A stretch of DNA of 64,000 bases. Origin: Kryptolebias marmoratus (Eukaryota; Chordata; Actinopteri; Cyprinodontiformes; Rivulidae). Of the stretch, positions 12,247 through 22,744 are shown piece by piece. The stretch covers positions 11,320,349-11,384,348 of the forward strand of contig NC_051436.1 of assembly GCF_001649575.2 (NCBI RefSeq), in the 5' to 3' direction. Each line of letters opens with the position of its first letter. The first letter of the stretch is position 1. The notes beneath the pieces were generated by a model. It did no database searches. It had not been told where the DNA came from and saw only the letters and a program-made list of their open reading frames with translations. The position numbers were made by a program, and so were the translations under genes.

Positions 12247-12385
12247 GCTTAAAAGGAGAGTTCAGGTCTTTTGAGGTAGGGTTCAGTGGAAAGGTAATGA
12301 GCAGCATCTCACCTGCTGTAGGAAGACGTTTAAACAACCTCAGGTTGGAGAGTTTAATTTGGACCAAACTGACGAGCTAACAGCT
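12247..12385 (+). mobile_element. AGTTC-type MITE arm
   Basis: The words TTAAAAGGAGAGTTCAGG, TTTTGAGGTAGGGTTC, CACCTGCTGTAGGAAG and AACAACCTCAGGTTGGAGAG define one arm of a dispersed inverted-repeat element, also at 20.6, 37.1, 54.1, 57.2, 61.15 and 62.2 kb. A widespread fish MITE family with this start is known to me; the superfamily is uncertain. Confidence 0.6.
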
Positions 12386-12399
12386 AGTCCAAGCAGGAC

Positions 12400-13240
12400 C
12401 GAGACCAAAGACCAGGACGGAGACCAAAGACCGTTTTAAAACGGTGCCGAGCTCAAGGGTTTCATGGTGGTTCATGCAAACACCGTTTTATAAACCTTTC
12501 AAGCTCACATTTTATGGCTTTTCTGCCAAAAGTGTTATGATATCACTGCTGGAAGTGCTGTGTTAAGCTGCTGCTGCTCACCAATCTTTATTTGTTCACT
12601 TTCTTCTGACTGCAGCGTCTCCAGTATACAGTGGACCAAATGAAGGATGGCTCGGTGTTCCTGCATCTTGAACACTACTTGAAGGCAGCGTACCTCATAA
12701 TTATGCTCCGAGTATTCACAGTCAGGTGTCGCACAAACACAAGCAAGAGATGCTGGAGTACAAGCCTGAATCTGTGTTGTTTTGCTGGTTTTGGCTGAGA
12801 AGATGTATGTACCTAATCTTGTCTGTCTCCATAACACTGACGTGAAACGGATTTGCACATATCTGTTACACTTTTTTGTTGTGTATCTATATACAAACAT
12901 TCGATATATTCTGCAGTTTTACAGACCTCAGTCTAACTGTAAAAACAGATGTGGCTTCCTTTAATTTGTCGTGTGCAGTACAACGTGTCTTTAACATGTT
13001 TTGTTTAAACAATAAATCTTTCAAATATAGTTTTGTGTCAGACTTTTAAAGAACAATATCTCAAGCCCCATAGCTCAGACAGAGAAGACGAGCCGTTTTA
13101 TACTGGAGGCGTCAAAATAATTAAAGGCTTTTTAAACAAGTCTGAAGAATACAATAATGAGCTGTGGACATTAGCATTAGCCTGCTATGCTGGTTCAGGT
13201 GGCAATGCATTATGGTCTTTTTTCCACTGAATGAGTGTGC
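12400..13240. other. Unique stretch, no gene seen
   Basis: Nothing is supported. A short local duplication of the ACCGAGACCAAAGACC phrase lies at 12398-12435. Confidence 0.4.
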
Positions 13241-13246
13241 AATGCC

Positions 13247-13822
13247 CGGTCCCAGTACTCGCACTCCACCCTACACCCCTCTATGAACCGTGTACTCAGT
13301 TGAAGTGCACAGAAGGGTTTGTGTGCAGGTTACAAGCATGCATCGCCATCAACTCGCGCCTCTGCGATGTAACTGCGACATCCAACATGGTGGGAGCAGT
13401 CGCTGTTTTGGCATTTTAAGAAAAGTCATTGCAGGAGATATTTGGCTGTTTAAATGTGTTCTGTTATGACTTGTTGAATACGGAGCAAAGTTTGATAGTA
13501 TTCACACATGTACAACAGAGTGAAACAAGAATTATTTCAATACTTTACATTTGAAAACTGCTTTTTTTCGTGACAGACGCAGCTCGCTCTGTCACTACTG
13601 CCATATTTCCGCCTTTTAATTCAAAACCCTCTTTTTATCAGTAAAGATACTAAAAAAAATATTCAAAACGTCACATGCAGCGATGAATTGTGGGTAAATA
13701 CTTTGCTTAGGCTTAGCCAGAGGGCGGATGTAGTACACAAAGGGGACGGGAATTGGGAACGCGCATTTGAAGGACACAAAGGGTGGAACAAGGGTGAAAG
13801 TGTGAGTATTGGGACAGAGCCC
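13247..13822. mobile_element. MITE with imperfect terminal inverted repeats
   Basis: The left end (GGTCCCAGTACTCGCACT) is the inverted counterpart of the right end (AGTGTGAGTATTGGGACA), about 575 bp apart. No transposase frame lies between them. A target duplication was not resolved. The structure fits a non-autonomous DNA transposon. Confidence 0.6.
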
Positions 13823-14096
13823 AAGTTTTGAACACTGCTTTTATTGTACCAGATGACGGGTTTCTGGGACACTGTTCGCTTATTTAAAACGCCACTGCAA
13901 AATGGCCGACTTCATAGTGCACTATACAGTAAACTAGTGGACAGTTCAAACACAGGCTAACTGTCCAAACCGAGGTCATTCAGTGAGTTATCCACAACAG
14001 GGAAAAGAACATCAGAACTATCACTTAAAGAAACATGCTAAAGAGAGAATATGGTCATTTTTAAAGTGATGTTCTGTCAGCAGTTATCAAAAGTTA

Positions 14097-14387
14097 GCAC
14101 CGAGTGTACAGAAAAAGGTAGAAGTCTTCATCCATGCTAAGCTAATGGGCTAGCCAAACGAGGGCTTGTAGTTTATCGTTTTTACGGCTTATAAAATAAC
14201 AGTTTTTCATTATTATTAAACATTTACACTTTTTCGTGACACCATTTGTTGTGTTTGTTGCTGCTTTCTCAACCCAGCAATGACTGTGTTACTTAAAAAG
14301 AAGAAAAAACAAAACAGGCCTTTATTTAGCTAGGTATTAGCCTAGCCTGGATGAAGACTTTTGCCTTCTTTTCCATACTCTGCGCTC
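14097..14387. mobile_element. Foldback element, arms of about 50-58 bp
   Basis: The left arm at 14097-14155 (with AGAAGTCTTCATCC and GCTAAGCTAATGGGCTAG) pairs with the right arm at 14329-14387 (with CTAGCCTGGATGAAGACTT). The 170-base loop is AT-rich and noncoding. It is a MITE-like foldback without visible target duplication. Confidence 0.6.
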
Positions 14388-14389
14388 TT

Positions 14390-15076
14390 TGACTGATGTC
14401 TCGGTTTATAAGGTACTAACTACTGAGAGCTATTTGTTAACGGGCTAGGTTTAGGAAAAACAGAAGAAAAAAAAACTTGTTGCACTTAAAAAGACAACAA
14501 CATAGTTTGGACGTAGCAATTTGGCGTTTAGGCCGAACACTCAGACCACCTGCAGGTTCTACGCAAACCATTCAGGCTCCTTTAGACAGCAAAATGAATA
14601 TTATATAATAGATAATATGAGACCTAAAACAGCTGCATTAATCTTTGGAGACGCTGCTTAAAACTTTCCCCACGCTCATGAATTTATTGAATTTTCTTTG
14701 TGTCTGCGTTGGACGGAAATGGCTTCCACAAAGCCGTGTCACACTCCATCACCGACGGACAGTCCTGGATTGTCCGAGGGGCTCTCGTCAAATTTATTTG
14801 CAATCACAGCGAAGCGTTTGTTATCTGTGACCCGTCGCGTCTGCCTTCCTGTCGGGATAATGAACGACCACGCCGGAGGAAACGCGGCTGGCCTTCATTT
14901 ACATTGGCCAGCGCCTATCGTTCCCGCCTTTTTAACTTTTTTTTTTTTTTTTCAGCCCCCGTTATGTTTGGGACGACTCTCAAAGTCGAGCCAGAGATTA
15001 ACTGCTCCCATTCATTAACAAATCCAATATTTGTGGCAGCTAGGATTCCCATTATCCCCCCCCCCAACCCCCCACC
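14390..15076. other. Unique stretch before gap, no gene seen
   Basis: No exon is supported. 14690-14930 is more GC-rich and open in two frames, but no splice signals or recognised peptide were found. The stretch ends in C-runs at the gap. Confidence 0.35.
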
Positions 15077-15254
15077 NNNNNNNNNNNNNNNNNNNNNNNN
15101 NNNNNNNNNNNNNNNNNNNNNNNNNNNNNNNNNNNNNNNNNNNNNNNNNNNNNNNNNNNNNNNNNNNNNNNNNNNNNNNNNNNNNNNNNNNNNNNNNNNN
15201 NNNNNNNNNNNNNNNNNNNNNNNNNNNNNNNNNNNNNNNNNNNNNNNNNNNNNN
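15077..15254. other. Assembly gap (178 N)
   Basis: The gap is flanked on the left by C-runs (about 15057-15076) and followed shortly by more C-runs at 15283-15327. It probably reflects a C-rich low-complexity tract. Open frames across it are meaningless. Confidence 0.99.
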
Positions 15255-15750
15255 CTGACATTATGGTGTGTGGTCCTCGTGTGCCCCCCCACCCCCTCGT
15301 TGCTCGCTCTCCCCCCCCCCCCCCCTCCTTTTGGGTCCGGTCTCAGCGAGAAAAGTTTGGCGACGGCGCTCGATCAAAGTTTTATACTGACCGGCTTCAA
15401 AGACGGGAAAGATAGGAATTTCTCGACACACACACACACACACATACAAAAAGAAACAATAATTGGCCAGACTTGACGGTAATTTCCGCAGGATTTTATA
15501 ACAGCGTTGTGCTTATTAACACTTCGCTTGTTCTCGCTCAACTTAAACCCTGACTGTGTTGTTGGCTTTGGCCCTCAGAGGAGACGGTCGTTTTAACGAT
15601 AGGCGGCTAATCTTTTTATATCGTTTCTGTGAGAGTGAAGATGGCTTCATCGCCCCTGCTTGTCTGGACGTTTAAATCGGTTGATTCAAGAAGGTCGCTT
15701 GATGTTTCCGTACAGCTTACAGGAGAATATTGGTTTCAAATAGAGCCGTG
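15255..15750. other. Low-complexity then unique stretch, no gene seen
   Basis: C-runs at 15283-15327 are followed by a CA tract at about 15426-15446 and then unique sequence. No exon is supported. Confidence 0.45.
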
Positions 15751-15769
15751 TGCACAATAATGGGCTGCT

Positions 15770-16235
15770 GCCTTTAGCTTTGAACTACCATTTTGCTACT
15801 TTTAGCTTTAGCATATGCTTTGTTTTTGGCTATTGTTTTGATAAATTTTGGCATTTGTTTTTTCTAATTTTAGCTGCTGTTAGGATAATTGTAAGTGTAG
15901 CATCTGTATTGTTACTTTTAGTTACCGTTTCACTGATTTAATGCATCTGTTTATCTAAATGTGGTTACTGTTCGGCTGCTTTTAGCTCTGTTCTGCTTTT
16001 AGCTTCTGTTCTGCTGGTTTTAGCTTCTGTTCGGCTGCTTTTAGCTTCTGTTCAGCTGCTTTTAGCTCTGTTCTCCTTTTAGCTTCTGTTCTGCTGCTTT
16101 TAGCTTCTGTTCGGCTGCTTTTAGCTCTGTTCTCCTTTTAGCTTCTGTTCAGCTGCTTTTATCTCCTGTTCTGTTGCTTTTAGCTTCTGCTCTACTACTT
16201 TTAGCTTCTGTTCTGCCTATTTTAACTCAGTTTTT
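15770..16235 (-). repeat. CTTTTAGC degenerate minisatellite
   Basis: About 21-bp units of the form CTGCTTTTAGCTTCTGTTC alternate with shorter ~16-bp units. At 16035-16160 a ~59-bp higher-order pattern (long, short, long) is repeated about twice. The first 200 bp is a more degenerate edge. On the minus strand the unit contains GCTAAAAGC, related to arrays at 32.2, 59.8 and 61.5 kb, but the tail found at those arrays is not seen here. Confidence 0.85.
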
Positions 16236-16239
16236 TAGC

Positions 16240-17050
16240 CTCTTCAGCAGATTTTAGCAGCCACCCATCATCGCTGCGGAGCCGCTAACACCAATCCCAC
16301 CCGTCCCACCCGGAAAGGTCCGGCTTCAGGGAATCCTTAAATATTTCCGCGTTTCTCTGTCCGTCTGCTCATTTATAACCTGACAGAACTTCACTAAACC
16401 AGTATTTTCCCTGAGAAGGGATCTCTGGGATGCTGATTCACTCGGCGCTCCATAAGCAGGCGGCTCTATGAAACCCTCATTGATTTTAAGAAGGACTGTT
16501 TATTCCACCGACTCCCAGAATGATTTACATTATCTCCTCAATTAGCAAATGAGAATGAAATCTCAGGCTTTTTCCTCCGCCCCCCCTCCTGGCTCCTGAC
16601 AATTTATGCTATGCTGGGCCGGTGTTTTTCTATATGGTTTTTTTTTTTCCGTTCCTTTTCTTTCTTTTTTTCTATTTCCCTATCCTATCCATTTCTATTC
16701 GTTTTGTCTTTAATCACATCCCATTAAATTCTTGCCGATTCGTTTCGCTGTGGATCGAGAGAATCAGCATTGTGGGTTTTCATTCAATTACATGTTCATA
16801 CATCAGTGTCAGACTGGCAGCCATTTTATCTCCAGCTTCAGAAAAGGAAAACAAACGAGCTGAGACTTCTCCGGCTGAGGGGAAGAGCTGCTCACACCAA
16901 CAGCTTCCCTTTCATCTTGCCTCCCCTGAACTTAATGTGGGGAATAAATTCGCAAATAAAACTGCTCCCTTTTTCCAAGTCATTAATTAGGGTCCTTAAA
17001 ATCTGTGGCTTGAAATAAAACCAAACCGGAATTGCGGTCTAAAATTACGT
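16240..17050. other. Unique block, candidate regulatory DNA
   Basis: Sequence at 16320-16560 and 16770-17000 is non-repetitive, free of simple repeats, and contains TAATTA-like homeodomain words (TCATTAATTAGGG near 16980). No exon is supported. It has the look of conserved noncoding DNA, which cannot be tested from one sequence. Confidence 0.3.
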
Positions 17051-17059
17051 GTTCAGAAG

Positions 17060-18022
17060 TGAGTTGTCTGTGTCTTTGGTCGAGCTTTGAAAATATCGTC
17101 ACGTGAAATCAGAAGACGTCCTGCTCGGAGTACGTGTTGTGAATGACTCTCAGCTACCACCACATCAAAATTGACCTCAATGTCTGTAAAACTGACCGAG
17201 TTATAGCCATTTTTGAGTTTGCCAATTTCCATTAGCTGTGGCAGCCATCTTGAATTGGAATTACTCCAAAAGTTAATTGGTTGTAGATGTACATTCATTG
17301 CTTCTTTCCTGAAAGTTTAGTTACAATCTGATCAGTGTTTCATGAAATATATTGCTAACAGACAAATGGACTCTACTCCAGCAGTTAATGCTAAAGTTTG
17401 AAGGAAACATCCTGTGCAATGAGTAGCACTTGAATAATTATGGGTTGTGAATAACTCTCAATTACAACAACACTGAATTATAGCTCCGCATTTGTAAAAT
17501 TGACCGAATTATGGTCCTTTTTGTGTTTCCCGAGGTCAGTTGGTTGTAGCAGCCATCCTAAATCAGATTGTGTCTAAATGTTAATTAGTCATAGATGTAC
17601 ATGTGATAATTATTTTCTGAAAGTTTCATCAAAATCTGTGCCGTGTTTTCTGAGATATTTTGCTAACAGACTGACAGAGTTCACTTCAAATAGTTGATGG
17701 CAAAATTTAAAGCAAAGATCTTTTGCAATCTCTAAGCGCTCAGTACACATGTTGGGGATCAGTCTCAGCTACCACACCTCCAAAGTTTAGGTCAATATCT
17801 GTAAAACCAACTGAGTGACAGCCATTTTTGTGTTTATTACAGACCCTTGGCTGTGGCGGCCATCTTGAATCAGGTTGACTCCAAACGTTAATCAGCTGTA
17901 GACGTGCATCCAAAGATTCCTGTCTGCCAGTTTCACTAAAATTTGTGCAGTGGTTCACGAGATATTTTGCAAACAGACAGACACTCACACACAAACAGAT
18001 CCTGTCGCCATTACACTTGATC
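17060..18022 (-). repeat. 300-bp dispersed family, three tandem units
   Basis: Three diverged head-to-tail units occur on the minus strand. The same phrase (TGACTCTCAGCTACCAC or its variants) recurs at about 17140, 17447 and 17760, giving a period near 300 bp. Each unit carries the ATGGCTGCCACAGC-type word and the GCAAAATATCTCATGA-type word in reverse. Units 1 and 3 keep a long open minus-strand frame with motifs shared with other loci (SRWPPQ or SRWLPQL, KNGYNSV or KNGCHSV, FTDIE or FTDID). This is the longest tandem run of the family here. Confidence 0.9.
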
Positions 18023-18054
18023 ACTTTCTGAAATGGTTCTTACCTCCAAGACAA

Positions 18055-18205
18055 AAATAAATAAATAAATATAAATAATATTGCAACTGAAACATATTCT
18101 AAACAGTTCATACCCGACGCCATCTTGCAATGGGCCTCTTTTAAGCGTCCAAACGTTTTTTTTTTACAGCTCAAGTGAACATTTGTAAAAAAAAAAAAAA
18201 AAAAA
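18055..18205. repeat. A-rich simple sequence
   Basis: An (AAAT)n-like tract lies at 18053-18080 and an A-run of about 20 at 18188-18207. The rest is unique. Confidence 0.7.
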
Positions 18206-18209
18206 AAAG

Positions 18210-18783
18210 GAGCACTTTGCTGCTCACGGACCTGCACTGAGGCTGTGAAAGGAAACACCCGAACACACTTACAATTTGAAGCTCTAGTAGATAATTCAGG
18301 AGTTGGAGGCATGTTTTCGTGAAATATTCATGCCCCGCAGCGGCTCCCGTCAGGCCCTCAGCGGAGCCTGACTGGGTGGGGTTGGGAAGGGAAATGTCCG
18401 GTGATAATGTTCTGGTGAGGTTGGACATCTCGGACCGGTCTGGTCTGGAAGGATTAATGGACATATTCACTAACGAGCAGCCACGTCTCGTTCTGTTGAC
18501 CGATTGGCTGCGGCCCGGGGTCCTTATTATGGTCAGGCAGCAGAACGGTCGACGAAGAGATGTCAGGCGTTGAGCTACAGAGAACAAAGATTTTCTCCTG
18601 GGCAGCTAAAAAGCGGGCTTAAACACAGTCTTAAAAAGTATGGTGACACGTGTGTTGCAGGTTTACTATTCTCTAGGTTTGGACTTTCCAGCTTCTGTTA
18701 CGTCGTCCACGTTCGACCTATTTGTTGTGAGATATCTTGTCTTAATGATTTATATTATCATCAAGGAAAAGGAGTTTTAAACC
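18210..18783. other. Unique stretch, no gene seen
   Basis: An open frame of 84 codons lies at 18319-18573 on the plus strand, with an overlapping one on the minus strand, but neither is recognised and splice sites are weak. No gene is called. Confidence 0.4.
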
Positions 18784-19397
18784 AAGGGTGCGTTCCCAGC
18801 AGCCCTGTTTAGTCCGCTTTAACTGAACTCTAGTTTGTTTTGCCTAGAAAGTCCGGTTCGTTTGGGTGTGAACGCACAATCCAACTCTGACGTGGACCCA
18901 AAAAAGCAAACTCTGGTCCGCCTGAAAACCTCAGTTTTTGGTTCGGTTGAAGTGAACTGTGGCGCGGTTCGAATACATATGTGAAAAGCAGGAAGTGGAC
19001 TACAACACGGGCCTTCTGGGTAAATACGAACAAAACAAACATGTTTCTACCACTAGGGGGACAAATGGCTCGTGGTTTGTTTGGCACATGTACCACAGAC
19101 AAAACAGAAATCTGAAAACTGCTAAAATTTGACGCCACTGCAATTTGGTTTACTTTTCCATCAGAAAGAAGTTGCGCTCAGTGTCTTCTTCAGAGGATTT
19201 TCTGTCGTTTCCTTCAGTAGTTCTCGGTGTGGCGCCACCACAGGCGAGGAGGGGAACAGGTCGCTCAAAGGGTTTGGCACAATTGACTCGGTGCAGCGTG
19301 AATGAGAACCACAGCAGCTGAAAATGGATATTTTGTTGATATTTTGGTCCCCAATCGAACCGAGTCTACCAGACTGTCAGGTGTGAACGCAGCCTCA
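18784..19397. mobile_element. MITE with GTGCGTTC terminal inverted repeats
   Basis: The left end GGGTGCGTTC is mirrored by the right end GGTGTGAACGCAGCC. Internal words such as GAAAGTCCGGTTCGTTTGGG and CTGGTCCGCCTGAAAACC match a MITE family I recall as common in fish. The ~614-bp element has no transposase frame. Target duplication was not resolved. Confidence 0.7.
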
Positions 19398-19439
19398 GAT
19401 CATCTCATGAAGAGAGGAAGGCTGAAGCTGTTTTTGGTC

Positions 19440-19735
19440 AAAAGTTGTAAACGACACTATCTTGTATCAGAGTGTGTGTCAAGGATGACTCTCAGCTACT
19501 ACCTCACCAACCGACTGAGCTAAAGTCGCCTATGTGCTTGCTGAGGTCCATTAGCTGTGGCTGCCATCTTGAATTGAGTTAACTCCTAACTATGATTCGT
19601 TGTAGATGGACACCCATTTACTGCTGTGTCAAAGTTCCATCAAAATCCATCCAGTGGTTTGTCAGATATTTCGCTAAAATGACACTCATGCACAGGCAAA
19701 AACATTATTGCCCATTCGCCTTCGGCGACAGGCAG
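19440..19735 (-). repeat. 300-bp dispersed family, one unit with outer cap
   Basis: One minus-strand unit carries the CTCAGCTACTACC, GCTGTGGCTGCCATCTTGAAT and AAAATCCATCC words. Its upstream cap (GCCTTCGGCGACAGGCAG on the plus strand, next to AGGCAAAAACATTATTGCC) also occurs at the 29.2-kb locus and appears to be one end of the element. Confidence 0.85.
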
Positions 19736-19739
19736 TAAC

Positions 19740-20565
19740 TACGGGCCCCTGTGTGATGACTTAAATAAATAAAACATTAATTCAGTCAGCTTTTTATGGT
19801 TGTGTGCTGCGAAATCGAACGACTGAGGAAAAAAAAAGCTTTTGCCTAGGTTAAAAATAACAATTTGAACAGCTTCCAAGAAGGTACAAAGTCACATTGT
19901 GGCAACTACTTTACCCAGATGAACTGTTAAAACAAAAATAATAACAGCTAGAAATAAATTAGGGCTAATTGTGGTTATTAGCAATAAAAACAGTAATGGG
20001 AACACTTCAGGACAACAACAAAAGACATCTGAATAAAACGCTTTCCTTTTATCAGTAGATTAATAACTCCTTATGTTCACTAGTCCTGCATGCTCTGCAG
20101 GTAAATGTGCCCCACAGTTTGTCTGGAGTTTTGATTTTTTTTTTTTATTACAAATATGCATAAAGTACCAACTCGCACACTTTTTTTCCAAACAGGCAGG
20201 CAGGCCAACAACTAGGATGAACACGTTTGCTCATATTTGATCGCCGGCTCGCGCCGCTGTCATCGTTCACGTCTGCGCGCCTCCACGAGCCGCCGAACAG
20301 ATAAGGAGGTGAGCCATGGATGCTGTCAGCACCCCCCCCCCAGCCCCCTGTCCTCCTTTTTGCTCCCAGGCTCTTTATATCAGGCTGCCGACTCAAAACA
20401 ACTCCAATGTCAGCACAGCTTCATAAACCTTTACGCCACTGTTATTGTCACTTTACGCGGTTATTCCAACAGAAAAAAAATTAAAAATCTATCACGATGT
20501 ACAGGTTAAATCAATTAAAACAATAATTTATTGTTAGATTGCAGTTGCAAGACCCCACTTTAATC
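19740..20565. other. Unique stretch, no gene seen
   Basis: No exon is supported. GC content rises after 20200. A C-run lies at 20331-20342. Confidence 0.4.
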
Positions 20566-20567
20566 CA

Positions 20568-20700
20568 TCCGAACTAGCCATTAGCTCGTCAGTCCTGTCA
20601 GAATTTTTCTCTGTTTCTCCAAACTAAAGTCCTTCAAAGGTCTACCCTTAACAGGTAAGATATTAATTGTTCATAACCTTTCCGTAGAACCCCTACTTCA
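20568..20700 (-). mobile_element. AGTTC-type MITE arm, minus orientation
   Basis: The phrases TAGCCATTAGCTCGTCAG, TTTCTCCAAACTAAAG, AACAGGTAAGATATTAA and TTCATAACCTTTCCGTAG are the reverse of the arms seen at 54.1 and 57.2 kb. One arm only. Confidence 0.6.
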
Positions 20701-20704
20701 TCAA

Positions 20705-21235
20705 GCAGGGTATCCTCCCGGATCCTGTGATTGGGCCAAACAAACACAGCCCGGCACTTATTTTATTTCTCTTCACACGTTTCCTTCAGCAGCCTCCACC
20801 GCCGCTGCCAATGAAATTAAAGGAGAAGAAAGTGGAGTGCAATAAATTCCCGAAGATAAACGATGATTAAAGCAGCATCGCCTCAATCACCCGTCTGCCG
20901 CTTCCTAATAACATCATGTTAATAAGGTAATCATAAACCCTCGTATGGCAGTTCTCCGCGCCTCGGCTCACCGAGTCATTATCCCACGTTGCGCATGCGA
21001 GAGGTGGCGTCGTGTTTATTGCGGGACACCCTAATTGGGTTTCAACGAGATTGATTCAATCTGCCCTTTTAGTTCGTGACATAACATTTAAATGGAACAT
21101 TTAACCTCCCTCCTCGGCGTGCTCGCTCGTCCGAGCACTTCAGACGCGTGCACATCCGCAGCTCGCCCGCCCCGAACCCCAGGAGCGGCAGCTGGAACAG
21201 GTTAATTGCGAGCGCTAAATTCAAACGCCATCGCT
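20705..21235. other. GC-rich unique block, candidate regulatory DNA
   Basis: Non-repetitive sequence with homeodomain-like words (AATGAAATTAAAGG, GATGATTAAAGC) and rising CpG. No exon is supported. It lies just upstream of a CRE/TATA site and might belong to a promoter or enhancer. Confidence 0.3.
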
Positions 21236-21261
21236 ACCCCGGGTTGGCGGGGGCATAAATA

Positions 21262-21290
21262 TTAATACGTCATCAAGAGCTATAAAAAGC
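21262..21290 (+). promoter_or_regulatory. Possible CRE plus TATA core promoter
   Basis: A CRE-like TACGTCAT word at about 21266-21273 lies a few bases upstream of TATAAAAAG at 21281-21289, in CpG-rich sequence. The spacing fits a CREB-type site close to a TATA box, with transcription expected about 30 bases downstream. No recognisable transcript follows. Confidence 0.3.
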
Positions 21291-21338
21291 GCGCCTGGTC
21301 TCATTTGGATCCATATATATGCAGCTGTTCGTGTCTGT

Positions 21339-21378
21339 GGGGGGCGACGGGGCGCGGGCGGGGGCGGGGGCGGGGGAC
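21339..21378 (+). repeat. GGGGGC repeat, G-quadruplex candidate
   Basis: More than four G-tracts of three to five G separated by single C occur in a row. This meets the usual pattern for an intramolecular G-quadruplex. It lies about 50 bases downstream of the TATA box. Confidence 0.75.
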
Positions 21379-21426
21379 CATGATTTGTGGGAGGAGATGG
21401 CGTCGAGAGACGGCTGTCATGAAAAA

Positions 21427-21446
21427 NNNNNNNNNNNNNNNNNNNN
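21427..21446. other. Assembly gap (20 N)
   Basis: The sequence on its left (21399-21426) and the sequence ending at 21490 are near-identical 28-mers that share CGAGAGA, GGCTGTCA and GAAAAA. The gap therefore lies inside a ~64-bp local duplication or a misjoined overlap. Confidence 0.99.
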
Positions 21447-22555
21447 ATCATTTATTGAAGGAGAGGGCGACGAGAGAAGGCTGTCACGAAAAAGGAGGAA
21501 CACAGGAAATGGAAAGGGAAGAGAGCTGGAGGGAGGAGGACGGCGGGGCAGCTAAAAAGGCGTCGCCCAACAAAAGGAAGGAGCGAATCGAAACGACAGA
21601 TTTCGACTGAAGCAGCTTTCCAGGAGACGTTTCTGCTCCGCTGATGCGACTCATCTGCCCCATCCTCGATTCATACACCTGACACAGCTGACCTGTCCTT
21701 GGCGTCAAAGCTGGGGGTTTATTTTATTTATTTATTTATTTTTTTTTTTGGTTTTTGGAAGGGCAGAAGCTGCTCCCCTCTCCGCCCATCCCGCCCGGCG
21801 TCTGCCCGCCACCGCCGGGAGCTCGGGCGAAGGCGACAGGTGTTGACAGAGTTCCACCTGAAGGGATTTTATCACTCCCGAATGCCGCCGCTCCCCCAGC
21901 TGCTCGCCGAGCTGCTTAATCAACGCGGGGTGCCACAAAACTAAAAAGATGGCGAACCGGGTGGGGGGGGAGCGATGAGGAACAAGAGGGCGGCTAATGA
22001 AAGAAAGCCTGGCGTCCTTCTCAAAATAAATGAAATTAGCCGTCGGTCGGCTAATCAGCTGAAATCAGCTGAAACTGAAACGGGAAAAACAAGACGTCGG
22101 GTTAATTCATCACAATAAAGCGACCCGACAATTGTAAGACACAAAGACTTATCCTGAAAAAGAAAAGGGGGGATTTACTGAACACTTAGAGGCGTTTGCT
22201 GTGAAACAAATTAACCAAACGGCAGTCACCTGCTAGGCTAATTGGCAGCGGGGAAGCCTGAGCTGTTTTAGCCAATGTGTGTCAGACAAGAGTCAGTTTT
22301 TCTGACAGGCCAACAGGCTGAGGAAATTGGAGACAAATTATCACAAGGATATTGATTGACTGACCAAATGAGATGGAAAGGCAAGCGGAGAGAGAGGGAA
22401 AATAAAACCAGAAGTAGGAGAGAGGCGGATAAAACATACATCGAAGAACCAGGTGGAGGTGGGGGAAAGAAAGAGAGGCTTCAAGGTCTATTATATCAGT
22501 TCAGATGCAGAAATATGAGTGCTCAAATTCATCTATTCGTAATGTGGCGTTTGTT
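21447..22555. other. GC-rich to neutral unique stretch, no gene seen
   Basis: No exon is supported. TTTA repeats and a T-run lie at 21722-21749, and a run of nine G at about 21964-21971. 22350-22480 is purine-rich. Confidence 0.4.
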
Positions 22556-22557
22556 GT

Positions 22558-22740
22558 TGGCTATAGCCCTCTTCGCACGGGATTAGTTTTACCTAGGGAC
22601 CACGCAATGAAGAAATTACTCCCCAACGTCTGCTTTTTATGTGGCGCATTCGCACGGGATAACCGACGCCTGAGATTTTGCCGAAATTTACGGACATCTT
22701 CCGGATACGATGTTAACGCGGTGTTTATTGCGTAACATCC
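22558..22740. mobile_element. Possible MITE fragment with CGCACGGGAT ends
   Basis: The phrase TTCGCACGGGATTAG near 22570 recurs as TTCGCACGGGATAACC near 22649 within CpG-containing sequence. It resembles a fish MITE start I recall, but boundaries are not visible. Confidence 0.35.
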
Positions 22741-22744
22741 GCTT

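Noticed and set aside
14700..15076. Open frame before the first gap as a coding exon
   Set aside because: The sequence is open in two overlapping frames, lacks splice sites, and neither peptide is recognised.
18319..18573. 84-codon plus-strand frame as an exon
   Set aside because: An overlapping minus-strand frame is equally open, splice sites are weak and the peptide is not recognised.
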